From positions 20,803-84,802 of the forward strand of contig JAQYVY010000008.1 in assembly GCA_030145195.1 (NCBI GenBank): a stretch of 64,000 nucleotides of DNA. Reading direction: 5' to 3'. The translations under genes and the position numbers were made by a program. Every line of letters starts with the position of its first letter. Positions within the stretch are counted from its first letter, which is position 1. Source of the DNA: Desulfuromonadales bacterium (GTDB lineage Bacteria > Desulfobacterota > Desulfuromonadia > Desulfuromonadales > BM103). Positions 26,988-37,530 of this stretch are shown here, in pieces. The notes under the pieces were generated by a model. The model ran no database searches and had not been told where the DNA came from. It was given only the letters and a program-made list of their open reading frames with translations.

Positions 26988-27012
26988 AAGGCGGAGCCGA
27001 TGGCTCCGCCTT
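26988..27012 (+). terminator. rho-independent terminator after the TAXI-TRAP-usp operon
   Basis: An 11-bp stem (AAGGCGGAGCC/GGCTCCGCCTT, 3-nt loop) flanked by A and T runs lies 24 nt after the usp stop. It may also work in the minus direction for the convergent E2-like gene. Confidence 0.9.
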
Positions 27013-27060
27013 TTTTGTTTTCTGGTGAATCGTTCGTGATCCACAAACATACCCAAAACA

Positions 27061-27786
27061 TCAAGCTTCGTCAAAAGAGGTTCCGGCAATCAAAGTTACA
27101 GGTGCTTCCAAATAACTTTTCAGTGAATCAAGAAATTCCGCGGCATCGGCACCGTCAAGGATGCGGTGGTCGGCAGAAAGGGTCAACCGGACCATCGGTG
27201 CGACCACCAGCTCCCCATGCTCATCAACGACAACCTCTCCTTTGACTGTCCCCACCGCAAGAGCAGCCGCCTGCGGCGGAGTAATAATCGCACTGAAGGA
27301 TTCTACCCCGAGCATCCCCATATTAGAGATGGTAAAAGTTCCATCCTCTTGATCAGAATCGTCAAGTTTGCCAAGGTGAGCTTTCTCTGCAAGTTCAGCG
27401 GCTTTTCGGCTAAACTCCTTCAGTGACCACAATTTCACATCCTTAATAACCGGGTAATAAAGCCCGCCCTCGGTGGCGACTGCCATCGCCAGATTGAGTT
27501 GCGCTTGTTCCACGGCCTCACCATCGACCCAGTAACTGTTCACCCATGGATGCTCTTTGAGAGCGGCCGTGGTTGCGGCAAAAAGGAAATCGTTAATTGT
27601 CATCCCCAGATCCTTACGAAAGCGAATCACATCGGTCATATCAACAGCGACAGACACATAAAAATGGGGAATACTCTTCCAACTCGCAACCATCTTTCGT
27701 TCAATCAGTCTGCGGATTCTTACGTTCGGCTTAGCCTTCGTATTTGCCCCTGATACAAGCTCAACTCCAGTTATCTTCTCAGACAT
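27061..27786 (-). CDS. stand-alone 2-oxoacid dehydrogenase acyltransferase (E2) catalytic domain
   Basis: A 241-residue protein equal to the catalytic (CAT-like) domain of lipoate acyltransferases. The catalytic motif is intact: His207, Asp211 and Gly212 in SADHRILDGADAAEF. The N-terminus RIRRLIERKMVASWKSIPHF matches the beginning of E2 catalytic domains. Both the lipoyl domain and the E1/E3-binding domain are missing, and no E1, E3 or lipoyl protein gene lies nearby. It may form the E2 core with a lipoyl domain supplied elsewhere, or use another acyl donor. Start and stop are clean, and the neighbours are in separate transcription units. Confidence 0.82.
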   Translation of the reverse strand: MSEKITGVELVSGANTKAKPNVRIRRLIERKMVASWKSIPHFYVSVAVDMTDVIRFRKDLGMTINDFLFAATTAALKEHPWVNSYWVDGEAVEQAQLNLAMAVATEGGLYYPVIKDVKLWSLKEFSRKAAELAEKAHLGKLDDSDQEDGTFTISNMGMLGVESFSAIITPPQAAALAVGTVKGEVVVDEHGELVVAPMVRLTLSADHRILDGADAAEFLDSLKSYLEAPVTLIAGTSFDEA

Positions 27787-27963
27787 AATTCACATCCTTT
27801 CAGGTCAACAAGCAGATGATCCTATCGAAATAGCTCCCACGGCGGGTGAGCATACAGGCCAAAGCATGGATAATCCAGCACCCACTCCGGTATTGTACAC
27901 AAGTCACCCAGAAATTTCGACACATCAAAAGCTGACAACATGACCTTGCATTTAAAACACAAA

Positions 27964-27988
27964 GAGCCCAAGGTTAAACCCTGGGCCC
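27964..27988 (-). terminator. terminator after the 51-residue zinc-ribbon gene
   Basis: On the minus strand an imperfect GC-rich stem (GGGCCCAGGG paired with CCTTGGGCTC) is followed by TTTGTGTTTT, 35 nt after the stop codon. Confidence 0.7.
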
Positions 27989-28023
27989 TTTATCAGTATA
28001 TTTATAAATATACCCGTTAACGA

Positions 28024-28179
28024 CTAACCGAGAAATACGTTGTGATTACGGGCACGGTTGGCAAGAATCGTTGGATCGACCACTTCGCCACAAGAACAAC
28101 ATTTCCAAGCATCAAAAGCACGGACAAAATCATAATACTTCTCAGCATACATACGGCCTCTACACTTGGGACACTTCAT
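28024..28179 (-). CDS. 51-residue zinc-ribbon protein
   Basis: A short gene with two cysteine pairs: CPKC at residues 3-6, and CCSCG near residues 27-31. A basic Arg-Asn tail follows. It has a full GGAGGAAG ribosome-binding site 4-11 nt before the ATG and its own terminator, so it is very likely expressed. The pattern resembles small zinc-ribbon proteins found in many deltaproteobacterial genomes. Function is unknown. Confidence 0.75.
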   Translation of the reverse strand: MKCPKCRGRMYAEKYYDFVRAFDAWKCCSCGEVVDPTILANRARNHNVFLG

Positions 28180-28345
28180 CTCTCTTCCTCCTTATGGCAT
28201 TTAAAAGATAGTCATCAGACCATTGTTTTTAACTGTATAAGTAGGTATTACACGAGACGTGCCAAAGTATAATCAATATTATGAAAACTTAGACGCGGCC
28301 AATCTTGCGTTAAAATAGTTTCGCAAAAACAGCTAAGTACAACCC

Positions 28346-28909
28346 TTAAAAAAACTCGGCCCAGGCTTTAATCCTTTTCGGGCCGATCCCCCGGACGCGC
28401 TCCATTGCTTTTAAATGTTCAAAATCGCCATTACTTTGACGGTTTTCTTCGATACGTTTGGCCAATACAGGGCCAATGCCCGGCAGGATCCGCCAATCAA
28501 TAAGGGTCATCCGATCTGGATGCAGCTTAATCCCGAGTGTCAAGCGGTGGGATGCGGGCATCCAACTCCTTTGCACAGAGGCCTTTTCTGTGACTTTGCC
28601 CACGACTTTCAGTAATTCGCCAGAGCGTAAGGCCTCCCCACAAACCTTCTGATCAAGAATATCCACTGGCAGCGACATACCCGTCAATCTAATGACGTCC
28701 CGGAGGGACGCACCGTCAGATAATTGATACACCCCCGACGGTGCTGCGTCCCCAGCCAGTTCAACATAGAGAAAAGTCTGATCCTTTATCAAAAAAAACG
28801 GGAGGTCTTCCTCAATGGAAGCCTCCCGGCTGAACAACATTCCGAGAAAAGCGACCATCATCAGAGCAAAGAGAACTGACGGTGGTCGCGAAAACGGACT
28901 ATTTTTCAT
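28346..28909 (-). CDS. ComEA-like helix-hairpin-helix protein
   Basis: A 187-residue protein with an N-terminal membrane anchor or signal ([15 protein letters not shown]). A middle region resembles the SLBB-like fold ([19 protein letters not shown]). A C-terminal helix-hairpin-helix pair follows ([16 protein letters not shown] and [12 protein letters not shown]). This is the layout of ComEA-type DNA-binding proteins, which carry DNA across the periplasm in competence. Its ATG overlaps the end of cimA by 11 bp, so the two are co-translated. A second, shorter ComEA is at 46159. Confidence 0.7.
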   Translation of the reverse strand: MKNSPFSRPPSVLFALMMVAFLGMLFSREASIEEDLPFFLIKDQTFLYVELAGDAAPSGVYQLSDGASLRDVIRLTGMSLPVDILDQKVCGEALRSGELLKVVGKVTEKASVQRSWMPASHRLTLGIKLHPDRMTLIDWRILPGIGPVLAKRIEENRQSNGDFEHLKAMERVRGIGPKRIKAWAEFF

Positions 28910-30473
28910 TATCCCGCATCAACTTGTACTGCAACGCATCAACCAGCGCATGATAAGAAGCGTCAATAATATTGTCGCTGACCCCCACTGTCCCCCAACG
29001 GCCGTTGAGATCACCGGACTCTATCAACACCCTGGTGACTGAAGCCGTGCCCTTGCCTGCAGGCAGAACCCGCACTTTGTAGTCAAACAGCTTCATCTCT
29101 TTCAGTTGCGGGTAAAACTGCTCAAGGGCCTTACGGAGCGCATTATCCAGAGCATTGACCGGGCCACTCCCTTCTGCAGCTGTGTGCTCAATCTTGCCGC
29201 CGACCTTGACCCGAACCGTCGCCTCTGACGTCGGCATTTCATCTTCGTGCCGTTTAGTATCGATGACACGGAAGCCGATCACCGAAAAGAAATTTTTCAA
29301 GTCACCCAAGGCACGGCGCATCAGCAGCTCAAAAGAAGCTTCCGCACCCTCAAACTGAAAACCCTGATTTTCAAGATTCTTGATATCTTCAAGAATTTCC
29401 AAAGTGACGGGATCCTTGCTGTCCAGATTAACGTTAAATTGCTCAGCCTTGGCTAAGATATTAGAACGTCCGGACAAATCGGAGATAAGAATACGTGTCG
29501 TGTTGCCAACTTTTTCCGGCCGCAAATGTTCATAGGTTTCAGGATGACGCTGGATTGCCGAAACATGAACTCCGCCTTTGTGGGCAAAAGCCGAGTTACC
29601 AACATAAGGCTGATGCTTATTTGGTACCAGGTTCGCAAGTTCATAGATATAGCGCGAAGTGATTCGTATACTCTGCAACTGCTCGTCGGAGACACACTCT
29701 CGAGCCATCTTCAACCTGAGAGCAGGAATGATGGAACAAAGGTTAGCGTTACCACAACGCTCGCCGAAACCGTTGATCGTGCCCTGAACATGCACAACCC
29801 CATTTTCTACCGCAATCAGCGAGTTCGCCACCGCGCACTCGCTATCATTATGAGCATGGATACCGAGCGGGGTTTTGATGTGTTGTTTGACCACCTGAAT
29901 ACTTGCGGCAACTTCATGTGGCAAGGTACCACCATTAGTGTCGCACAAAACGATGCAGTCCACTCCGGCCTTTTGCGCAGCTTCAAGAGTCTTGATGGCA
30001 TATTCAGGATTCGCCTTGTAGCCATCAAAAAAATGTTCGGCATCGTAGATAACTTCGGGAACATTCTCCTTCAGATAAGCCAGTGAATCGTAAATTAATT
30101 CGAGGTTCTCCTCCAGGCTGATGCGCAAGGCCTCACGCACATGAAAATCCCAACTTTTACCGAAGATTGTAACCGTATCAGGTTCGGCCTGAACCAGGGT
30201 CTGAATATTATTATCTTGGGCAGGGGTCGTTTTAGCCCGCCGGGTCGAACCAAAAGCAGCAATTTTGGCGTGGTTGAGGGTCACTTTCTTAATGTCTTGA
30301 AAGAAAGCAATATCCTTAGGGTTTGACCCCGGCCAACCGCCCTCAATGTAGTCGATGCCAAGCTCGTCAAGCTTCTGAGCGATACGGATTTTATCCGCAA
30401 CCAGAAAGGAAACGTCTTCAGCCTGCGTACCATCACGTAAGGTTGTGTCGTATAGCCAGACTCTACTCATCAA
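28899..30473 (-). CDS. cimA: (R)-citramalate synthase
   Basis: A 524-residue HMGL-family enzyme that condenses pyruvate and acetyl-CoA to citramalate, giving 2-oxobutyrate for isoleucine without threonine deaminase. The metal-binding start [17 protein letters not shown] and the [15 protein letters not shown] histidines are visible. The C-terminal regulatory (LeuA allosteric dimer) domain spans about 380-520. 2-isopropylmalate synthase is the nearest alternative. The overall sequence, especially [15 protein letters not shown] and [17 protein letters not shown] segments, favours the citramalate synthase branch seen in Geobacter. It lies 32 nt after lysC. Confidence 0.88.
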   Translation of the reverse strand: MMSRVWLYDTTLRDGTQAEDVSFLVADKIRIAQKLDELGIDYIEGGWPGSNPKDIAFFQDIKKVTLNHAKIAAFGSTRRAKTTPAQDNNIQTLVQAEPDTVTIFGKSWDFHVREALRISLEENLELIYDSLAYLKENVPEVIYDAEHFFDGYKANPEYAIKTLEAAQKAGVDCIVLCDTNGGTLPHEVAASIQVVKQHIKTPLGIHAHNDSECAVANSLIAVENGVVHVQGTINGFGERCGNANLCSIIPALRLKMARECVSDEQLQSIRITSRYIYELANLVPNKHQPYVGNSAFAHKGGVHVSAIQRHPETYEHLRPEKVGNTTRILISDLSGRSNILAKAEQFNVNLDSKDPVTLEILEDIKNLENQGFQFEGAEASFELLMRRALGDLKNFFSVIGFRVIDTKRHEDEMPTSEATVRVKVGGKIEHTAAEGSGPVNALDNALRKALEQFYPQLKEMKLFDYKVRVLPAGKGTASVTRVLIESGDLNGRWGTVGVSDNIIDASYHALVDALQYKLMRDNEK

Positions 30474-30505
30474 TCTTCTCCAAAGGCGGGTTATGGAAAA
30501 GGCGC

Positions 30506-31738
30506 TTACTCTTGAGTAAGCTGACCCTTATCAAGGCCGAAAGCCTCGTGCAGTACGCGTACGGCCAACTCGGTGTACTTATCGTCGATCACGCAGGACA
30601 CCTTGATTTCACTTGTCGAGATCATCTGAATATTGACCCCCTCCGTAGAAAGGGTTGTAAACATCTTGCTGGCCACACCGGAGTGGGAGCGCATGCCGAC
30701 GCCGACGATCGAGACTTTGGCGATCGACTCATTACTTTCAACCCCGGAAGCACCGACTTTGGACGCGGCCTCCTCGACAATCTTTAGGGCCTTTTTAAAA
30801 TCGCTACGCGGCACAGTGAACGTCAGATCGGTAGACCCTTCATGAGAGACGTTCTGAATGATCATATCCACCGTGATATTCGCGTCAGAGAGGGGGGAAA
30901 AAAGTCGCGCCGCGATTCCAGGCTGATCAGGAACACGCAGCACGGAAATTTTTGCTTCGTCTTTATTGTATGTAACCCCTGAAACCAGGACTGTTTCCAT
31001 ATCAGAATCCTCCTTCATCACCAACGTTCCTGGATTGTCGTTCAGACTGGAGCGCACGTGAACCACGACATCATATTTTTTGGCAAATTCAACAGAACGA
31101 ATCTGTAGTATCTTTGAACCGAGCGACGCCATTTCAAGCATCTCATCATAGGAAATCTTTTCCATCTTCGACGCTTCCGGCACGATTCTCGGATCCGTGG
31201 TGTAAACCCCATCGACATCTGTCAGAATTTCACAAACATCAGCTTTCAACGCCGCAGCTACGGCAACCGCCGAAGTATCGGAGCCACCGCGACCGAGCGT
31301 GGTAATATTGCCGTCGCGGTCGATGCCTTGAAACCCGGCAACGATTACAATCGTACCGCTGCGCAAATCTTCGTGGATATTGGCATCCTGAATTTCGTCG
31401 ATACGAGCCTTTGTGTGCGCGTTGTCAGTATAAATCGGAATCTGCCAGCCAAGATAACTTTTGGCTTTATATCCCATCGACTGCAACACCATCGCCAGCA
31501 GAGCGACCGAAACCTGCTCTCCGGCAGCAACCAGAACGTCATATTCTCGTTCACTGGGGAACTCGCATATTTCTTCCGCCAAGGCCACCAATTTATTGGT
31601 CTCTCCGGCCATCGCAGAAACCACGACGACCATGTCATTGCCATCATCATAGGTACGAGCAACACGCCGGGCCACATTACGAATTTTCTCTATGGTTCCG
31701 ACTGAAGTTCCACCGTATTTCTGTACAACCAGTGCCAT
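30506..31738 (-). CDS. lysC: aspartate kinase
   Basis: A 410-residue aspartokinase, the first step to Lys, Thr, Met and diaminopimelate. The N-terminal kinase domain begins [13 protein letters not shown] and carries [16 protein letters not shown]. Two C-terminal ACT domains (about 265-400) would bind feedback inhibitors such as Lys and Thr. It sits directly upstream of cimA, so Asp-family and isoleucine synthesis are co-transcribed. Confidence 0.93.
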   Translation of the reverse strand: MALVVQKYGGTSVGTIEKIRNVARRVARTYDDGNDMVVVVSAMAGETNKLVALAEEICEFPSEREYDVLVAAGEQVSVALLAMVLQSMGYKAKSYLGWQIPIYTDNAHTKARIDEIQDANIHEDLRSGTIVIVAGFQGIDRDGNITTLGRGGSDTSAVAVAAALKADVCEILTDVDGVYTTDPRIVPEASKMEKISYDEMLEMASLGSKILQIRSVEFAKKYDVVVHVRSSLNDNPGTLVMKEDSDMETVLVSGVTYNKDEAKISVLRVPDQPGIAARLFSPLSDANITVDMIIQNVSHEGSTDLTFTVPRSDFKKALKIVEEAASKVGASGVESNESIAKVSIVGVGMRSHSGVASKMFTTLSTEGVNIQMISTSEIKVSCVIDDKYTELAVRVLHEAFGLDKGQLTQE

Positions 31739-31855
31739 CTAGGGTCGATCCTTTCTGACAGCCCCACCACATCGTAAAGCTGCCAACGCTGAGATATAGC
31801 TCATTAAAAACCAATTGTTCTTAATATCAGTATTCTTACTGCCCGTCAAAGGTTT

Positions 31856-32359
31856 TCACGGTGAAACAGGAGGGTTTTCTGAACCCTTACACCAGAAAGA
31901 TTCGAGCTTCCCCAACAGTTCCCGTCCATGAAGATCAAATGCGGCAAAAGAGAATTTGCGACGAAACTCCGCATCGTACTTGATCGTGATCGACAGAGAC
32001 GCGTCCATCCCATCTAACATCCGGTCCGCCCACTCGACCAGAGTCAAGCCGTCACTTTCAGCAAACTCATCGTAACCAATATCCGCGAGATCATCAACTA
32101 TCGAGAGTCGATATAGATCAAAATGATAAAGAGGCATACGTCCCTGATGAACATTCAACAGGGTATAACTGGGGCTAGTCACCGGAGTCGAGGCAGAAAC
32201 CCCCACCCCTCTGGCAACACCCTGCGCAAAGCAGGTTTTACCTGCGCCAAGCTCGCCGTTAAGCAGCAAGACCATCCCCGGCACGCAATACTCGCCAACC
32301 AATGTGCCCAAAGCAGCAGTTTGATCAGGCCCATCGGTTGTCACGTCCCAGGCTTTCAC
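31856..32359 (-). CDS. tsaE: tRNA threonylcarbamoyladenosine biosynthesis ATPase TsaE
   Basis: A 167-residue P-loop ATPase that works with TsaB and TsaD in making t6A37 in tRNAs reading ANN codons. Walker A is GELGAGKT, and the family segments SPSYTLLNVHQG and LYHFDLYRL are present, as is LVEWADR. The length fits the family. It ends 117 nt before lysC and lies 2 nt after the CBS gene. Confidence 0.9.
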   Translation of the reverse strand: MKAWDVTTDGPDQTAALGTLVGEYCVPGMVLLLNGELGAGKTCFAQGVARGVGVSASTPVTSPSYTLLNVHQGRMPLYHFDLYRLSIVDDLADIGYDEFAESDGLTLVEWADRMLDGMDASLSITIKYDAEFRRKFSFAAFDLHGRELLGKLESFWCKGSENPPVSP

Positions 32360-32361
32360 AA

Positions 32362-32811
32362 CTAATCACCCATACTGCGGATAATATCAAGCCGAGCAAT
32401 CACGCCAACCATTTTTTCGTTCTCAATCACCGGCACCAGATGGGCCTTATTATCCACCATCATGCTAGCCACAGATGACACCGGAGTCTCTGGGGTGCAG
32501 GTTAAAATTTCACGGGAACAGATCTCGCCAACCTTACGCGCCGTGACCTTACGGACTTCTTCAATGAACTTTTTAGGACTTTCGAGATAAATAACCCAAT
32601 CAAAGAGGGAGATTACCGTGGGAATATGCAACGGCGTATCCTGTTCAACCAGATCCGTCTGGCTGACGATACCGATCAACTCTCCAGCGTCATCAACGAC
32701 CGGCATGGCATTCACCTTCCGTTCAACAAACAGTTTAGCCAAGTCCTTGATTTCCATATCCTGGGGCACGGTGTGAACCCCGGTTGTCATGATGTCTTTA
32801 GCAATCAACAT
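32362..32811 (-). CDS. CBS-domain pair protein
   Basis: A 149-residue protein made of two CBS domains (about 7-60 and 90-145), a fold that binds adenine nucleotides such as AMP, ATP or c-di-AMP. It begins IAKDIMTTGVHTVPQDM and repeats the pattern at CSREILTCTPETPVSSVASMM. It has no catalytic domain. Its start overlaps nnr by 7 bp. Some CBS proteins are c-di-AMP targets, and the cyclase gene cdaA is in the same gene run, so a link is possible but unproven. Confidence 0.85.
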   Translation of the reverse strand: MLIAKDIMTTGVHTVPQDMEIKDLAKLFVERKVNAMPVVDDAGELIGIVSQTDLVEQDTPLHIPTVISLFDWVIYLESPKKFIEEVRKVTARKVGEICSREILTCTPETPVSSVASMMVDNKAHLVPVIENEKMVGVIARLDIIRSMGD

Positions 32812-34370
32812 TCGACCCTCCTTACAGTCAGGGCCCGCCTTGCGGCAGGCAGTTCACGCATTATATCGGTAGCCATCAGACCAGCATCACCAGAGCAAGA
32901 CAGCAGGCGATCAGCAGCCGAACCATGCAAATAAACCGCAAGGGTCGCTGCCGCTTCTGCGGTCAGTCCTTGAGCCAACAGACTGCCAATCAAACCCGTC
33001 AACACATCGCCCATGCCACCACTCGCCAACCCGGCATGACCACCAGCATTGACATGAACGCGTCCATCGGGACAGGCAATCAAGGTTCGGGCACCTTTAA
33101 GCACCAGAACGACCTGATGGCGAACAGCAAAATCTTTGGCGACAGAAAAGCGGTCAGACTGAATCTCTTCGATCGAAAGACCACACAGGCGGGCCATCTC
33201 GCCAGGATGGGGAGTCAATACAGTCTCTCGTCCTTGACGGTGCCGCAAGACCTCAAGATGACCGGACAGGGCTGTCAAGCCGTCGGCATCAATAACTATC
33301 GGCAACTCAGCATCCTGCACCAAATGACAGACCAGCGCCTGGGCCTCTTCGCTGAGGCCAAGACCGGGGCCAAGCGCCAGTGCCTGTTTATCAGCGAGCA
33401 ACGAGGAAACCTGTTCGCGGGCCTGAAGGCTGACCTCTCCATCAAAATCAGCCAGAGGCACTGTCATGACCTCAACCAAGCGGGTCGCAACCACCGACTG
33501 AACACTTTTGGGGCAGGCCAAAGTCACAAGTCCGGCCCCCCCACGCAAACCAGACTCGGCGGCCATGATGGCCGCGCCACTTTTACCCAGCGACCCGGCC
33601 AGGACCAACAGATGACCAAACGTCCCCTTGTGTCCATCCTGATCACGATGCGGCACCAGAGCTTCGGCTTCGCAGCCATCAATCAGCAAGCAATCGGCCT
33701 GGGTCTGTTCAATGACAAACTGGGGGATACCTATATCGACTGTCACCAAGGCACCGACTTTCCCGGCGCCGGGGTAAGAGACCTGACCGATTTTTGGAAA
33801 AACGAACGAGACCGTTAAGTCTGCCGCAACACAATGGCCAAGAATCCTGCCATTAGATGCGTCAATGCCCGAGGGAATATCGACTGCAACCACAGGCATC
33901 AACTGATCATTGATCCAGTCAATGGCCACAGCATAATGGCCCCCAACGGGCTTTGACAAACCGGTTCCGAAGAGCGCATCAACGAGCACTCCCGATAGTT
34001 GGTTTGTCGACAACAGCTCTTCCAGCGACGCTTGATCAGGGGCAAAAAAAATTGTTCCACGGCACTTCTCGAGCGCTGCCAGATTGACGGCTGCATCACC
34101 CTTAACGGTATGGCGCTCTGCCAGCACCACCGTATTTACGAGCCAACCGTTGTCCAGCAGATGCCGAGCGATCACATAGCCGTCACCGCCATTATTGCCC
34201 CGACCCGCTAACACCAGTGCACCCAAAGGCTTCCGAGCGGCAAATCGTCGGGTAATTTCCTCAGCGACAGCGCGACCGGCGCTCTCCATCAAAACCACCC
34301 CGGGAATACCGAGATCTTCAATGGTCTGGCGATCAACGGCCTGCATCTGCGCTGCAGACAAAACTTTCAT
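32805..34370 (-). CDS. nnr: bifunctional NAD(P)HX epimerase / dehydratase
   Basis: A 521-residue repair enzyme that restores damaged NAD(P)H hydrates. The N-terminal YjeF_N epimerase domain (about 1-210) has LAGRGNNGGDGYVIARHL. The C-terminal ribokinase-like dehydratase domain has TPHPGEMARL and the GHAGLASGGMGDVLTGLIG loop. The two-domain fusion is normal for bacteria. It overlaps acpS by 4 bp and the CBS gene by 7 bp, so it is translationally coupled on both sides. Confidence 0.92.
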   Translation of the reverse strand: MKVLSAAQMQAVDRQTIEDLGIPGVVLMESAGRAVAEEITRRFAARKPLGALVLAGRGNNGGDGYVIARHLLDNGWLVNTVVLAERHTVKGDAAVNLAALEKCRGTIFFAPDQASLEELLSTNQLSGVLVDALFGTGLSKPVGGHYAVAIDWINDQLMPVVAVDIPSGIDASNGRILGHCVAADLTVSFVFPKIGQVSYPGAGKVGALVTVDIGIPQFVIEQTQADCLLIDGCEAEALVPHRDQDGHKGTFGHLLVLAGSLGKSGAAIMAAESGLRGGAGLVTLACPKSVQSVVATRLVEVMTVPLADFDGEVSLQAREQVSSLLADKQALALGPGLGLSEEAQALVCHLVQDAELPIVIDADGLTALSGHLEVLRHRQGRETVLTPHPGEMARLCGLSIEEIQSDRFSVAKDFAVRHQVVLVLKGARTLIACPDGRVHVNAGGHAGLASGGMGDVLTGLIGSLLAQGLTAEAAATLAVYLHGSAADRLLSCSGDAGLMATDIMRELPAARRALTVRRVEC

Positions 34371-34750
34371 AGGCGCTCCATCACCACCGTAGCAACGGCA
34401 TAGTCGCCTTCATGACTATAGGACAAGTGTACCACCTCCACCCCTTTTTCCTCAGCGAGTTCAGCGGCACGGCCACGCAGGATCAAATCAGGTCGTCCCA
34501 ACTCGTCTCGAACCACCTCCATGTCCTGCCAGCTTAAACCTGCGCGCAAACCAAGGCCAAAAGCTTTCAGACACGCCTCCTTGGCAGCAAAACGTGCCGC
34601 AAGATAGGGTGATGGATCCTTTTTAGAAAAAGCATATTCGCGTTCGCCCGGAGTAAAAAGCCGCTCCAGAAGAGCGGCATTATTTTCCTCGACAAAGCGC
34701 CGGAATCGCCCAATTTTAGCTAAATCTGTTCCCAAACCGACAATTGACAC
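34367..34750 (-). CDS. acpS: holo-[acyl-carrier-protein] synthase
   Basis: A 127-residue phosphopantetheinyl transferase that activates acyl carrier protein for fatty-acid synthesis. The conserved motifs GLGTDLAKIGRF (metal-binding Asp) and AARFAAKEACLKAFG (Glu and Lys) are intact, and the length matches the family. The position pdxJ-acpS-nnr is a known conserved cluster. Stop and start overlap nnr by ATGA. Confidence 0.93.
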   Translation of the reverse strand: MSIVGLGTDLAKIGRFRRFVEENNAALLERLFTPGEREYAFSKKDPSPYLAARFAAKEACLKAFGLGLRAGLSWQDMEVVRDELGRPDLILRGRAAELAEEKGVEVVHLSYSHEGDYAVATVVMERL

Positions 34751-34752
34751 GC

Positions 34753-35469
34753 TCAGGCTCCGTGAACCAGTTGCGCCATCTCTCGCACCGCCCGGTCCAA
34801 TCCCACCAGAACCGCACGCGAGATGATACTATGACCAATATTGTACTCTTCGACGCCACCAAGAGCGATTACCGGTCGAATATTTCGATAATCCAGACCG
34901 TGACCAGCATTCACGCCCAAACCGAGCTTCTTACCGCCCCTAATCGCCTGTTCAAGCTTGTCCAGTTCAGCCGCCTGCTCCTTGCCAGTAGCATCACAAT
35001 AGGTTCCGGTGTGAATTTCGACAAAATCAGCTTTAACCCGAGCACTAGCCTTTAACTGCTCTAGATCTGGATCGATAAAGAGACTAACGATGATCCCGGC
35101 CTGATGAACAAGTTCTATCTGCCGCGCCAGAGCCTGCTGGTGTTTAACTACGTCCAGCCCACCCTCGGTCGTCAATTCTTGCCTTTTTTCCGGCACCAGC
35201 GTTACATAGTCTGGCACCACTTTCAGGGCAATGGCAACCATCTCGTCGGTTGCTGCCATCTCCAGGTTGAGGTGGGTCTGCACAGTCCGCCTTAGCAACA
35301 TAACATCGCGATCCTGGATATGTCGGCGATCTTCCCGCAGATGCACGGTAATACCGTCAGCGCCAGCCAATTCCGCCATAGCCGCAGCAGTCACCGGATC
35401 AGGTTCGCGCCCCCCACGAGACTGACGCAAGGTTGCGATATGATCAACATTCACTCCCAACTTCGCCAT
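34753..35469 (-). CDS. pdxJ: pyridoxine 5'-phosphate synthase
   Basis: A 238-residue TIM-barrel enzyme that closes the pyridoxine ring in the DXP-dependent vitamin B6 pathway. The family N-terminus [17 protein letters not shown] and the phosphate-binding region [13 protein letters not shown] are clear. It lies 2 nt from acpS and 2 nt from glmM. PLP made by this pathway is the cofactor of tryptophan synthase beta, encoded at 54792. Confidence 0.94.
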   Translation of the reverse strand: MAKLGVNVDHIATLRQSRGGREPDPVTAAAMAELAGADGITVHLREDRRHIQDRDVMLLRRTVQTHLNLEMAATDEMVAIALKVVPDYVTLVPEKRQELTTEGGLDVVKHQQALARQIELVHQAGIIVSLFIDPDLEQLKASARVKADFVEIHTGTYCDATGKEQAAELDKLEQAIRGGKKLGLGVNAGHGLDYRNIRPVIALGGVEEYNIGHSIISRAVLVGLDRAVREMAQLVHGA

Positions 35470-35471
35470 GA

Positions 35472-36842
35472 TTATACTCCTGGCTCTTCTGCGCCAAGGT
35501 GTGACCGAACAGCATCGGCAATTTCATTGGCCATGAGCGTAATATCGTCCTGATCCTGTCCTTCGAGCATAATCCTCATTAACGGTTCGGTTCCAGAATA
35601 ACGGATCAACACCCGCCCGTTATCTCCAAGACGGCCTTCGACATCAGCAATCACCTTACCGACTGCAGGCAATTCTTCAATACTACGTCGTTCGCTGACC
35701 CGCACATTAACCAGCACTTGGGGCAATGCGGTCATGACTGCAGCCAGTTCCGACAGCGGCTTACCACTCTTTTGCAGAATGGCCAAAACCTGCAGCGCCG
35801 AAATCATGCCATCTCCGGTCGTATTGTGTTCAAGAAAAATCATGTGGCCCGATTGCTCGCCACCAAACATATAGCCGTGACGTCGCATCTCCTCAACGAC
35901 GTAACGATCGCCCACATCGGTCTTGACCACACGACCGCCGAGCTGCCGCAGAGCAATATCGAGGCCCATATTCGACATGACTGTCGCCACAACAGTTTTG
36001 TCTGGCAGAGCACCTTTTGCCAGCAGATCCTTGGCACAGATCGCCATAATATGATCACCATCGACCTCATTGCCATGCTCATCGACAAAGATACAACGGT
36101 CAGCATCTCCGTCAAGAGCAATGCCAAGATCAGCCTTATGTTCTCGCACAGCAGCAGCTATCACCTCAGGATAAGTCGAACCGCAGCCAGCATTGATATT
36201 GATTCCGTCAGGATGGACTCCATAAGCAATGACTTCAGCCCCGAGCTCCTCAAGTACGGCTGGCGCCACCCGATAAGCGGCGCCATGGGCACAATCGATA
36301 ACGACCTTGAGACCAGTCAGGTCAAGTTCGCGGGGGAAGGTGTGCTTAAGATAAACAATATAGCGACCCACCGCATCATCAACGCGGAACGCCTTGCCTA
36401 CATCGTCAGCCGTCGGTCGCAACGAATCCATCCGATCTGAAAAAATCAAATCTTCAATTTTCAATTCCAACTCGTCCGGAAGCTTAAAGCCGTCACGGGC
36501 AAAAAACTTGATGCCGTTATCATGGTAGGGGTTGTGTGATGCCGAAATCACAACCCCGGCGTCAGCACGCATTGATGCAGTGATAAAAGCGATCCCCGGT
36601 GTCGGCAGGGGACCGACCAACAAAACATCCACGCCCATAGAACAGATCCCTGCGGCGAGTGCATTTTCAATCATATACCCGGAAAGCCGGGTGTCTTTAC
36701 CGATCACGATACGACTGCGACGATCTTTATGTTTAAACACATAGGCGGCTGCACGACCGAGCTGCATCGCCATTTCCGTCGTTATCGGATACATGTTAGC
36801 AATACCGCGTACGCCATCGGTGCCGAAAAGTTTCTTGGCCAT
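35472..36842 (-). CDS. glmM: phosphoglucosamine mutase
   Basis: A 456-residue mutase that converts glucosamine 6-phosphate to glucosamine 1-phosphate for peptidoglycan and LPS precursors. The phosphorylated serine loop [12 protein letters not shown] (Ser102), the metal-binding [11 protein letters not shown] and the phosphate-binding [12 protein letters not shown] are intact. It follows ybbR with a 1-bp overlap. The order cdaA-ybbR-glmM is the conserved c-di-AMP synthesis module, in which GlmM can inhibit the cyclase. Confidence 0.95.
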   Translation of the reverse strand: MAKKLFGTDGVRGIANMYPITTEMAMQLGRAAAYVFKHKDRRSRIVIGKDTRLSGYMIENALAAGICSMGVDVLLVGPLPTPGIAFITASMRADAGVVISASHNPYHDNGIKFFARDGFKLPDELELKIEDLIFSDRMDSLRPTADDVGKAFRVDDAVGRYIVYLKHTFPRELDLTGLKVVIDCAHGAAYRVAPAVLEELGAEVIAYGVHPDGININAGCGSTYPEVIAAAVREHKADLGIALDGDADRCIFVDEHGNEVDGDHIMAICAKDLLAKGALPDKTVVATVMSNMGLDIALRQLGGRVVKTDVGDRYVVEEMRRHGYMFGGEQSGHMIFLEHNTTGDGMISALQVLAILQKSGKPLSELAAVMTALPQVLVNVRVSERRSIEELPAVGKVIADVEGRLGDNGRVLIRYSGTEPLMRIMLEGQDQDDITLMANEIADAVRSHLGAEEPGV

Positions 36843-37528
36843 TACTTGGATTCTTCTCCTTCTGCCGGTGACGACACATAATCCGGGTCAGGCCTTAAAG
36901 CGACCTGAACATCCACTGTTTTGTTTTCCTTCAGGTCGGTATAGTTGCCGACATAGCTAATCGCGACAGTTTGCGAAAAACTTTCCTGAACCCCCGTCAG
37001 GTCAACCCCCTCAGTGAAAACCTCAGAGACACCTTTCAATTCACTTTCCGCACCGGAGACCTGAACTCTGTTAGGTGCCACTCTGACCTCCGTCACCATG
37101 AAGCCAGGAGAAGGCTCACCGGCCAGAGCCACCCGCACAGGGACGTCCTTTTCACGAATATGCTCCAACTTGACGTCGACATAAGAAGGCGAAATCCGCG
37201 TAACCTTCAGGCCACTAGGGAGATTGAGGCTCTCATCCAAACGTTTAAAGGAGCTCACTCCGGCCTGAAGACCGAGTAGATCGACACTGAGGCTGATATC
37301 ACCGGGACTGATATTCATCTGCAAGGTGCGAGGCCCGCTGATTCTGACAGAAACCGAGCTAGGCACTTCATTGGCGATCATCAGACCTTCCGGCAGGTTC
37401 TCATATTCGAGCGGCAGGATATGAGCAACCTCCATCCGGCCCTCCCCCATAACGAAAAACCAGAGGACCAGCGCAAAGGCCAGAGAAATCAGTTTGAGCA
37501 CCCAGTTTTCAAAAAATTTGGCAGGCAT
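36842..37528 (-). CDS. ybbR: YbbR-domain protein (CdaR-like)
   Basis: A 228-residue protein with one N-terminal membrane helix ([19 protein letters not shown]) and extracytoplasmic YbbR repeats. YbbR/CdaR proteins regulate the membrane diadenylate cyclase encoded next to them. The ATG at 37528 lies 2 nt after the cdaA stop. A TTG six bases earlier opens the same frame but is less likely. The last residues are acidic and not conserved. Confidence 0.85.
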   Translation of the reverse strand: MPAKFFENWVLKLISLAFALVLWFFVMGEGRMEVAHILPLEYENLPEGLMIANEVPSSVSVRISGPRTLQMNISPGDISLSVDLLGLQAGVSSFKRLDESLNLPSGLKVTRISPSYVDVKLEHIREKDVPVRVALAGEPSPGFMVTEVRVAPNRVQVSGAESELKGVSEVFTEGVDLTGVQESFSQTVAISYVGNYTDLKENKTVDVQVALRPDPDYVSSPAEGEESK

Positions 37529-37530
37529 AA

